Of a stretch of DNA of 64,000 bases, positions 44,611-52,459 are shown piece by piece. Origin of the DNA: Gammaproteobacteria bacterium (GTDB lineage Bacteria; Pseudomonadota; Gammaproteobacteria; Pseudomonadales; Pseudohongiellaceae); contig JAWKZW010000001.1 of the NCBI GenBank assembly GCA_041395725.1, positions 3,974,501 to 4,038,500 on the forward strand. The letters run 5' to 3'. The position numbers and the translations under genes were made by a program. Under the pieces are notes generated by a model, which was given only the letters and a program-made list of their open reading frames with translations, made no database searches and was not told the DNA's origin. Each line of letters begins with the position of its first letter. Position 1 is the first letter of the stretch.

Positions 44611-45456
44611 TCAAGCAGAGATACCCTGACCTATCTCCACCAGGTCCAGCAGCGCACCGTCCTTAGCCCCTGCCCTCAGCTCCCCGAATGGAAAAAGGCT
44701 TGTGTCGGCCAGGTGCGAGAGCGACACATTAGCGATACTTTTAAAAATGGTTTCGATCCGGCCCGGGTGCTGCCGGTCCCATTCTGCCAGCATTTGCTTG
44801 ATCACCTGTCTCTGCATATTGGGCTGGCTACCGCAAAGATTGCAGGGAATTATTGGAAAGCGTTTGAGCCCGGCATAACGGGCTATTTCTTTCTCTTTAC
44901 AATAGGCCAGCGGCCTGATCACCACATTATCGCCATCATCGCTTAACAGCTTGGGCGGCATGGCCTTCAGTTTTCCGCCATAAAACATATTCAGGAATAA
45001 TGTTTCAATAATATCTTCCCGATGATGACCGAGCGCAATCTTTGTCGCACCGATCTTGCGGGCATAGGTATACAGACTCCCCCGCCGCAGCCTGGAACAC
45101 AGGCCGCAGAAGGTCTTGCCAGCCTGCGTCTTGTCCTTGACCACCGAATAAGTATCCTGTTCGAGAATGTGGTAATCGACACCCTCGGATTCCAGGTATT
45201 CGGGCAGCACATGCTCTGGAAACCCAGGCTGCTTCTGATCCAGATTTACCGCCTTGATGCGAAAATCGATAGGGGCGTGACGCTGCAGACTGATCAGAAT
45301 ATCCAGCATCGTATAGGAATCCTTCCCGCCCGAAAGGCACACCATCACCAGATCGCCCTCTTCGATCATTTTGAAATCGGAGATTGCACGACCAACATCA
45401 CGACGCAGGTTCTTGTGGCTCCGATTCAACAGGAACTGCTCTTTTTGATTGTCCAT
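44611..45456 (-). CDS. ttcA: tRNA 2-thiocytidine(32) synthetase TtcA
   Basis: A 281-residue PP-loop ATPase that thiolates C32 of tRNAs using an [Fe-S] cluster. The PP-loop is SGGKDSYTML, and the cluster/active-site cysteines are in FCGLCSRLRRG and CNLCGSQPNMQ. The downstream gene cluster (YheU-like, tusA) would supply sulfur. Confidence 0.95.
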   Translation of the reverse strand: MDNQKEQFLLNRSHKNLRRDVGRAISDFKMIEEGDLVMVCLSGGKDSYTMLDILISLQRHAPIDFRIKAVNLDQKQPGFPEHVLPEYLESEGVDYHILEQDTYSVVKDKTQAGKTFCGLCSRLRRGSLYTYARKIGATKIALGHHREDIIETLFLNMFYGGKLKAMPPKLLSDDGDNVVIRPLAYCKEKEIARYAGLKRFPIIPCNLCGSQPNMQRQVIKQMLAEWDRQHPGRIETIFKSIANVSLSHLADTSLFPFGELRAGAKDGALLDLVEIGQGISA

Positions 45457-45487
45457 TCTACCTTACCGAAATGCGAAAACTTCGCCG

Positions 45488-46663
45488 CTAAACACGCTCA
45501 AAAACCGTCGCTATACCCTGACCGAGACCTATGCACATGGTGGCGAGACCTAGAGCAGCATCTTTCTCCTCCATGAGATTCAGAAGCGTGGTTGAAATGC
45601 GGGTTCCTGAGCACCCCAGAGGATGGCCCAATGCGATAGCACCGCCTTTCAGATTGACTTTCTGGTCCATAACATCGAGCAATTCCAGATCTTTCAGCAC
45701 TGGCAGGGATTGCGCCGCAAAGGCCTCGTTCAGTTCCACTATCTCGATATCCTGGATGGACAGCCCGGCCCGGGCCAGGGCCTTCCGGGACGCCGGCACG
45801 GGCCCGTATCCCATGATCGATGGGTCGACACCGGCGCAGGCCATGGCCCTTATTCTGGCCCGGGGTTTCAACCCCAGCGCCAGGGCCCGCTCTGCTGAAG
45901 TGATCAGCATCGCCGAAGCGCCATCTGTTATCTGCGACGAAGTACCTGCAGTCACGGTACCGTTGACCGGATCGAAGACCGTTCTGAGCCTGCCCAGACT
46001 CTCCAGATTGGTTTCTGGCCGGATCGTCTCGTCCTCCTCCAGCAGCCTCTTTATTCCGTCGGCATCATGGCCCTCCACCGGCACAATCTCGTTGGCAAAG
46101 CCACCGTTGCGTCGGGCCTGGTCGGCAAGCGTATGGGATCTGACCGCAAACCGGTCCTGTTGCTCCCGCCCAAAACCGTGCATGCGAGCCAGCACTTCGG
46201 CAGTCATGCCCATCATCCACGATGCCTTGGCTATATGCAGTGAAGCCTTGGGGTTCGGATCCACGCCATAATCCATAGGGACATGGCCCATATGCTCGAC
46301 GCCGCCAACCACAAACACATCTCCGTTGCCTGTCTGCACTGCCTGAACGGCAGTGTGCAGAGCCGACATCGACGAACCGCAAAGGCGGTTTACGGTCTGA
46401 CCACAGGTCGAATGGGGAAGCGCTGTCATCAGTGCGGCATTACGGGCAATGTTCCAGCCCTGCTCCCTGGTCTGATTGACACAACCCCAGATGACGTCTT
46501 CGACCTCTGCCGGGTCAAGCTTGTCATTGCGCTGCAGAATCGCATCGATCAAACGCGCCGACAGTTCCTCTGCGCGTACGAAACGGAACGATCCATCTTT
46601 GGAGCGCGCCATGGGAGTGCGAACACAATCTATAACCACTGCATCTCTTGCTTGAAATGTCAT
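45488..46663 (-). CDS. fadA: 3-ketoacyl-CoA thiolase
   Basis: A 391-residue thiolase completing each beta-oxidation cycle. Active sites are Cys95 (NRLCGSSMS), His in GHPLGCSG (about 347) and Cys in MCIGLGQG (about 377). It starts 16 bp after fadB on the same strand and forms the FadB2-FadA2 complex. Confidence 0.96.
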   Translation of the reverse strand: MTFQARDAVVIDCVRTPMARSKDGSFRFVRAEELSARLIDAILQRNDKLDPAEVEDVIWGCVNQTREQGWNIARNAALMTALPHSTCGQTVNRLCGSSMSALHTAVQAVQTGNGDVFVVGGVEHMGHVPMDYGVDPNPKASLHIAKASWMMGMTAEVLARMHGFGREQQDRFAVRSHTLADQARRNGGFANEIVPVEGHDADGIKRLLEEDETIRPETNLESLGRLRTVFDPVNGTVTAGTSSQITDGASAMLITSAERALALGLKPRARIRAMACAGVDPSIMGYGPVPASRKALARAGLSIQDIEIVELNEAFAAQSLPVLKDLELLDVMDQKVNLKGGAIALGHPLGCSGTRISTTLLNLMEEKDAALGLATMCIGLGQGIATVFERV

Positions 46664-46678
46664 CGTATTTTCTCCCGA

Positions 46679-48832
46679 CTAGGCGCGCAGTTCATAGAAT
46701 TTACTCCCGGTGGATGCCATTTCCCGGAGCTTCTCAGTGGGTTGATACAAAGGACCCAGCTCACTGTATTTATCCGCCAGGCGACAGAATTCGGCGCTGC
46801 CCAGTGAATCCACATACCGCAGAGCACCGCCACGAAAGCTGGGAAAACCGAGGCCCAGAATCAACCCCATGTCTGCCTCAATCGGGCTGTCAATAATCCC
46901 ATCCTCCAGGCAACGCACGGTCTCCAGACACATAGCCAGCATCATGCGCTCAACTATCTCCTGCTCGGTAAATTCCCGGCCAGTTTCCTGCACCGTGGTC
47001 ACCAGTGCCTGCGCCTCTTCGTCAACAATTTTCCTGGGTTTACCCCGTTGGTCGGGCTCGTAACGGTAAAAGCCGCTACCGGTCTTCTGGCCCAGGCGCT
47101 TGTGCTGATACATGATATCCATGGCACTGGTAAACGTTAACTGCATGCGATCCGGAAACCCTTCTGCCATGACTGCCTGGGCATGCACGCCGGTATCCAT
47201 TCCTATCACATCGAGCAGATACGCAGGGCCCATCGGCCAACCGAATTTTTCCATCGCCCTGTCAACCGAGAGAAAATCCGCACCATCGCGCAGCAGCATA
47301 GAAAACGCGCCGAAATAGGGAAACAGAATACGGTTTACCAGAAACCCGGGGCAGTCATTCACCACAATCGGCGTCTTACCCAATGTTTTTGCATAGGCCA
47401 CTACCGTAGCAATGGTTGCGGGACTGGTCTGCTCACCGCGAATCACTTCTACCAGGGGCATGACCGGCACCGGATTGAAAAAATGCATACCGCAGAAATT
47501 CCCCGGGCGCTTCAGGGCAGTGGCCAGCGAGGTAACCGAAATAGTTGAAGTGTTAGTAGCTATTATTGCATCGTCGCTGACCTGTTGCTCGACTTCGGCC
47601 AGCACCTTCTTCTTGATGGCTGAATTTTCCACGACGGCTTCTACAACCAAATCCACCCGCTTGAAACCGCTGTATTCAAGAGTAGGTGTTATTGCCAACA
47701 TGGCATCCAGCATCTGTTCACCGCTCATCCTGCCCCGGCTCACCCGCTTGGAAAACAGTTTCTTCGACTCGGCCAGTCCGGTGTCGATTCCCTCCCGGGC
47801 AATGTCCTTCATGATGATCGGGACGCCACGTAACGCCGACTGATAAGCGATTCCTCCCCCCATAATACCGGCGCCCAGCACGGCCGCCTGCGTGACCGAA
47901 CTTGCTTCGGACATCAGCTTCCTGGCCTTGCTCCCTAGGTACTGATCATTGAGAAACAGTTGCACAAGATTGGCGGCAACTTCGGTTTGCGCCATATCCA
48001 CGAAGGCAGCATGTTCACACTCCAGCGCTTTATCCCGCGTCAGGGTCGCCGCCTGTTGCATAGTCTTTACGGCAGTGACAGGGGCCGGGAAATTCGGACC
48101 AGCCTGCTGCATCACCAGCGCCTTCGCGGTCTCGAATGCCACCATCAATTCCGCTCCCTGCAGCATCAGCGGCGAAGTTTTGCGTTGGCGGATTGCCTGA
48201 TAATCAAGCTTGCCCGCATTGCATTGCTTAATAATGGCCTCCGACGCCTCGAGCAGTTTTGCCGGCTCAACAATCGCATCCACGGCACCTTCGGCGAATG
48301 CCTGACGGGCCTTAACATGCTGTCCGCTGCTGATCCACTGATTCGCGTTGTCAGCCCCGATCAGGCGCGGCGTCCGTACGGTACCGCCGAAGCCCGGAAT
48401 AATGCCAAGCTTCACTTCCGGAAAGCCCAGGGTCGCTGATTCGGTTGCCACCCGGTAATCGGCAGCAATTGCCAGTTCCATGCCTCCTCCCAGCGCCACG
48501 CCGTTCAGGGCGGCGACCGTGGGGAAAGGTAAGTCTTCCAGGCTATTGAAGATGGCATTGGCCTGCCGCAGCCAGCCCAGAATTTCCTCCTTCGGCGCCT
48601 GGAACATGGCGGTAAACTCGGTAATGTCAGCCCCGACGATAAATCCGGCCTTGGCGCTGCTGAGAATGAGACCACCGACGTCAGCCCCAGCGGCCGCCAC
48701 TAAGGCATCGCGAAGCTCCAGCAGAGTCTGTTGATTGAATTTATTGACCGAAGAGCCTTCCAGATCAAAAACCAGGCTGGCTATACCGGATGGAAGTCGA
48801 TCGACGCTTAATGCCGTTCCTTTGAAAATCAT
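46679..48832 (-). CDS. fadB: Fatty acid oxidation complex subunit alpha
   Basis: A 717-residue enzyme with enoyl-CoA hydratase (N-terminal third, AALNGVALGGGMELAIAADYR), a linker and 3-hydroxyacyl-CoA dehydrogenase (AVLGAGIMGGGIAYQSA near 320; FNPVPVMPLVEVI). The start at 48832 (MIFKGTALSVDRL) matches the family; an ATG at 49015 would add 61 residues overlapping the next gene. No PsrA- or FadR-like operator was recognised. Confidence 0.95.
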   Translation of the reverse strand: MIFKGTALSVDRLPSGIASLVFDLEGSSVNKFNQQTLLELRDALVAAAGADVGGLILSSAKAGFIVGADITEFTAMFQAPKEEILGWLRQANAIFNSLEDLPFPTVAALNGVALGGGMELAIAADYRVATESATLGFPEVKLGIIPGFGGTVRTPRLIGADNANQWISSGQHVKARQAFAEGAVDAIVEPAKLLEASEAIIKQCNAGKLDYQAIRQRKTSPLMLQGAELMVAFETAKALVMQQAGPNFPAPVTAVKTMQQAATLTRDKALECEHAAFVDMAQTEVAANLVQLFLNDQYLGSKARKLMSEASSVTQAAVLGAGIMGGGIAYQSALRGVPIIMKDIAREGIDTGLAESKKLFSKRVSRGRMSGEQMLDAMLAITPTLEYSGFKRVDLVVEAVVENSAIKKKVLAEVEQQVSDDAIIATNTSTISVTSLATALKRPGNFCGMHFFNPVPVMPLVEVIRGEQTSPATIATVVAYAKTLGKTPIVVNDCPGFLVNRILFPYFGAFSMLLRDGADFLSVDRAMEKFGWPMGPAYLLDVIGMDTGVHAQAVMAEGFPDRMQLTFTSAMDIMYQHKRLGQKTGSGFYRYEPDQRGKPRKIVDEEAQALVTTVQETGREFTEQEIVERMMLAMCLETVRCLEDGIIDSPIEADMGLILGLGFPSFRGGALRYVDSLGSAEFCRLADKYSELGPLYQPTEKLREMASTGSKFYELRA

Positions 48833-49008
48833 GCTCGAATATCCCCTGGGGTCTGATCCCCGAATATACTTGGTTCGCGGCGGTGGCGTATTATAGCGTT
48901 GGCAGCCGATTAAATCGAAAGCAACTGATGCTGTCGGGAATCGATGCCGGCACGCTATCATTGCCTCTCGACCGGCTCTTACCCTGAACACCCCTGAATC
49001 AGCCGAAT

Positions 49009-50070
49009 ATGACAATGCTCAAGCTCCTGTTCAAGAGTCAACTCGCTACACTGGCGATTCTGGCCACCTCCGTAACAGCCACCCAGGCTGCGGAGCATGG
49101 CGTCATTGTTCAGTACCATCATGTGGCTACCGACACGCCGGCATCAACCTCCCTTTCCCCTTCCGATTTCCAGCGCCACCTGACCTACCTGCGGGACAAC
49201 GACTTCAATGTGATGCCACTGGATCAAATGCTCGAGTCCTTGCGATCCCGCCAGCCGATACCGGACAGGAGTGTCGCCATCACCTTCGACGATGGCTACC
49301 TGTCGATCTACGATACTGCCTACCCCATGCTGCGGGAATTCGATTTCCCCTTCACTGTCTTTATCAGCACCGGCCCCATTGACAACGGCCAGGCCGGTTT
49401 TATGAGCTGGTCTCAACTTCGAGAGATGTCCGAACACGGCGCTCTCATCGCCAATCACATGGTCGAGCATCCCTACATGCTCAACCGTGAGGGAACAGAA
49501 ACGGAGAGCCAGTGGATTCAGCGGCTGCGCGAGGAGTTGCTGTATGCGGAACAGCGTATCACTACCAATACCGGGCAATCCCTGAGATATCTGGCTTATC
49601 CTTATGGTGAGTTTGATCCGGCTGTTAAAGCCATGCTCGCTGCCGAAGGATTTACCGGCATTGCTCAGAACTCAGGCGCGGTGGGCTATCATTCCGACTT
49701 CCTGGCACTGCCCAGATACCCGCTCGCCGGCATTTACGCCAATCTCGACACAGCGCGGGTCAAATTCGATTCGATGGCTTTCCACGTGCTTGAGCAGATA
49801 CCGGAAAGTCCTGTTACCGGAGCAGACAGCCCCGCTGCCCGGTTGCGTTTTGCCCCCGGTGACTATGCATTTGACCAGATAAGCTGTTTCGCAAACAGCC
49901 AGCCTTTACCTATGGTGTGGCTGGACAGAGATTCGGGACTGGTTGAACTGCGCCCCGATCAGGCATTTACCGGCAGGCGCTGGCGTTATATCTGCACGGC
50001 TCCCAGTCCGAGTTCCGGCAGATTCTTCTGGTACTCGGTGCAATGGATCAATCCCGACGCGGATGGCTGA
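49009..50070 (+). CDS. Secreted polysaccharide deacetylase (NodB family)
   Basis: A 353-residue protein with an N-terminal signal peptide (cleavage near TQA-AEH). The NodB motif 1 is ITFDDGYLSIYDT at 91-103, motif 2 is IANHMVEHPYM at about 150-160 and motif 3 is RYLAYPYGEFDPAVK. It probably removes acetyl groups from a surface or storage polysaccharide; the substrate is unknown. The last 80 residues are outside the NodB fold. Its first bases overlap the upstream shadow of fadB only. Confidence 0.88.
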   Translation: MTMLKLLFKSQLATLAILATSVTATQAAEHGVIVQYHHVATDTPASTSLSPSDFQRHLTYLRDNDFNVMPLDQMLESLRSRQPIPDRSVAITFDDGYLSIYDTAYPMLREFDFPFTVFISTGPIDNGQAGFMSWSQLREMSEHGALIANHMVEHPYMLNREGTETESQWIQRLREELLYAEQRITTNTGQSLRYLAYPYGEFDPAVKAMLAAEGFTGIAQNSGAVGYHSDFLALPRYPLAGIYANLDTARVKFDSMAFHVLEQIPESPVTGADSPAARLRFAPGDYAFDQISCFANSQPLPMVWLDRDSGLVELRPDQAFTGRRWRYICTAPSPSSGRFFWYSVQWINPDADG

Positions 50071-50197
50071 TACAGGCGATTCAGTGTCCTGGCTTCGCTA
50101 CCAGACCGACAGCTCTCAGCTCACCACGATGACCTGCAACTAACCACAGTGTCGTGTGATAAGTGCGGCCACTTTCAACTGAAACCGAAAACTTTGC

Positions 50198-51031
50198 TCA
50201 GCCGCTGTACCTTTCAACAAGGCCGTTCTGCTGCATGATGGTCTGCAGCTCGTCCACGTATTTTTCACCCCGCTCCGAGTAGCCATCCAGCCCATAGGCC
50301 AGCACCAGCGCATCGAGCCTGCCCCGCTGATTACGCATTTGAAACCGCATTCTGCGAAAGCTGTCGTAGCGATAATGGGTGTTGAGGTTCATGAAATAGG
50401 CCCGCACCGCGGCTTCGATCGATTCGAATGCCTGCACCTCATGGCTGGCATCGGATCCGCGACGAATGGGCACGAGCCCACAGCCGTCGTCGAAGCACCA
50501 CTGTCCAAACAGGTTGTTCCCCTCCTTGGCAAACCGCGAGGTCCCCCAGGCGGACTCGGTGGCGGCCTGGGCAAGCGCCAGAGGCTTGGGAATGATATCC
50601 ACCCGTTTGAGCAATTCGAAGACGATTTCGGTGTCCCGCATCTCCTTGCTCTCCAGATCATAGCGTCGCGCGATGGCCACCAGATCATCCTGTTCCTCGG
50701 CACTCAGGGAGCCCCCCACCTGCAGTACGCCGGACATCGCCAACAGACGTTCCCGGGTCTGACGCACGCGCCTGTTCTGCTCATCGATATAGAGTTCCAG
50801 GAAGTCAAAAAACATCTGCTTCTTGACTTCAACTTCCTGAATCGACGCGAAATCCGGGAATACGGCGATAGGTTGAATCTGAGCAGGCTCTGGAACCAGC
50901 CGTTGTTGCCGGTGCTGCAACGCCACAACCAGTAACGCCATCATGGCACATACCACCAGTGCCCCAAGGGGGAACTCGCGGCTGAAAACTGCTTTTGCTG
51001 AACGTTTCAGGAGCAGGAAGGGATTTTTCAT
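50198..51031 (-). CDS. Bax-like glucosaminidase-domain protein
   Basis: A 277-residue inner-membrane protein: one N-terminal transmembrane helix (about 21-40), then a soluble domain of the Bax/FlgJ glucosaminidase kind with ALAQAATESAWGTSRFAKEGNNLFGQW at about 152-178 and the C-terminal LVLAYGLDGYSERG. It likely cleaves or binds peptidoglycan in the periplasm. Similar to the E. coli Bax protein in length and order of motifs; function in vivo unclear. Confidence 0.85.
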   Translation of the reverse strand: MKNPFLLLKRSAKAVFSREFPLGALVVCAMMALLVVALQHRQQRLVPEPAQIQPIAVFPDFASIQEVEVKKQMFFDFLELYIDEQNRRVRQTRERLLAMSGVLQVGGSLSAEEQDDLVAIARRYDLESKEMRDTEIVFELLKRVDIIPKPLALAQAATESAWGTSRFAKEGNNLFGQWCFDDGCGLVPIRRGSDASHEVQAFESIEAAVRAYFMNLNTHYRYDSFRRMRFQMRNQRGRLDALVLAYGLDGYSERGEKYVDELQTIMQQNGLVERYSG

Positions 51032-51113
51032 TGAGCGCGCTCATTACTGGACCGGAAGATCTGAATATCCGTCTTATACGCGGTGGAGTGCCTGACTGGA
51101 TTGCCTCCTGACA

Positions 51114-51437
51114 TCAGGATCCAGGATCGGTCTTACTCCCCCCGCGACAGTCTGGCGACGCCGGGGACTGCTGCTGACGTGCCGTCCATTCCTGAGGGGT
51201 ATAAAGGTGCAGAGCCAAAGCATGCACGCCTGCGGCCAGTTCTTCCTCCAGCAATCCATAAAGCTGGCGATGACGTTTCAACGCCATCTGACCGTCGAAG
51301 ACCTCCGACACTGCAACAATCTTGAAATGACTTTCAGTCGCCTGGCCTCCATGTCGATGGCTTTCATTTTCCACCTCCAGATGGAGAGGCGCCAGCGCTG
51401 TCTGTAACTTGCCTTCGATTATCTGTTGTACTGACAT
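51114..51437 (-). CDS. bolA: BolA family protein
   Basis: A 107-residue BolA: SHRHGGQATESHFKIVAVSEVF is the signature and the His residues are ligands for [2Fe-2S] with Grx4. The last 20 residues are Ser/Gly-rich. The Bax-like gene is downstream on the same strand with an 82-bp gap. BolA affects cell shape and Fe-S repair in E. coli. Confidence 0.92.
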   Translation of the reverse strand: MSVQQIIEGKLQTALAPLHLEVENESHRHGGQATESHFKIVAVSEVFDGQMALKRHRQLYGLLEEELAAGVHALALHLYTPQEWTARQQQSPASPDCRGGSKTDPGS

Positions 51438-51527
51438 TGATAAACCCGTATCACTGGTTTCTTTGGCTGCAAATTATAGCAGTGATCGGTAACATGTGCC
51501 GCTGTTCCACATTCAACAGGTAATGCT

Positions 51528-52445
51528 ATGCCAATTTCCTGGTACCCAGGCCATATGCACAAGGCGCGCAAGCAGCTGTCCGCCACCATGCGGGACACCG
51601 AGCTGGTGATTGAAATCCTTGATGCCAGGGCGCCACAGGCCAGCTCCAATCCCCTGCTCGCGGAACTGCGGGGAGCTCTGCCCTGTATTAAAGTTCTCAA
51701 CAAGGCCGACCTGGCCAACCCCGAGTTGACCCGCCTCTGGCAGCGTTTTTTTGCCAGTCAACCCAACACCCGCTGCCTGGTCAATGGCCTCGACAAGCTG
51801 CTGACCCGTTCTGCACTGATGTCCGTCTGCCGCGAACTGGTGACCCGCAACACACACCCCGCCCATAGACACCAGGTATTGATCACGGGCATACCAAACG
51901 TTGGCAAATCAACTTTCCTGAATCAGATCCTGGCCCGCAAAGTCGCCAGAACCGGCAATGAACCAGCAGTGACTAAAGGTCAGCAAAAGGTCAAACTCGA
52001 GGAAAACTGGTTTCTGGTGGATAGTCCAGGCATGATGTGGCCGAAACTTGAGGACCAGCAGGCAGCCTATCGACTGGCCGTCCTTGGCAGTATTCGGAAT
52101 ACTGCCATTGATCTCGAGGATATCGGCTGGTTTGCCGCCGAAACACTGCTGGCCGGCTTTTATCTACAACTGCAATCCCGTTACCGCCTGGAGACTCGCC
52201 CGGCAGATACTGAGGAATTACTCACCCGCATCGCCACCGGCCATGGCTGCCTGGGGCGTGGTGGTCACGTGGACTGGCACAAGGTATCCGAACTATTATT
52301 GGGCGATTTACGGTCAGGTCGACTGGGCCGTATTACCCTGGAGAATCCACCCTCACCGGACTCTACCGCAGACCCTGCACTGGAGACTGCCATGGATTCC
52401 GTATTGGACTCTTCATCGAGCTCTTCAACCGATCAGACAAACTGA
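51528..52445 (+). CDS. ylqF: Ribosome biogenesis GTPase, YlqF/RbgA type
   Basis: A 305-residue circularly permuted GTPase: the order G4 (NKADLANPE, about 63-71), G1 (GIPNVGKSTFLN, about 123-134) and G3 (DSPGMMWP) proves the permutation. It assists the late assembly of the 50S subunit in B. subtilis; proteobacterial versions are less studied. The C-terminal Ser-rich tail is poorly structured. PreP follows 15 bp later. Confidence 0.9.
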   Translation: MPISWYPGHMHKARKQLSATMRDTELVIEILDARAPQASSNPLLAELRGALPCIKVLNKADLANPELTRLWQRFFASQPNTRCLVNGLDKLLTRSALMSVCRELVTRNTHPAHRHQVLITGIPNVGKSTFLNQILARKVARTGNEPAVTKGQQKVKLEENWFLVDSPGMMWPKLEDQQAAYRLAVLGSIRNTAIDLEDIGWFAAETLLAGFYLQLQSRYRLETRPADTEELLTRIATGHGCLGRGGHVDWHKVSELLLGDLRSGRLGRITLENPPSPDSTADPALETAMDSVLDSSSSSSTDQTN

Positions 52446-52459
52446 GGTAATTTTTCAGC

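Noticed and set aside
48833..49015. N-terminal extension of FadB
   Set aside because: The extra 61 residues have no family match, overlap the start of the deacetylase gene, and the MIFKG start fits FadB.
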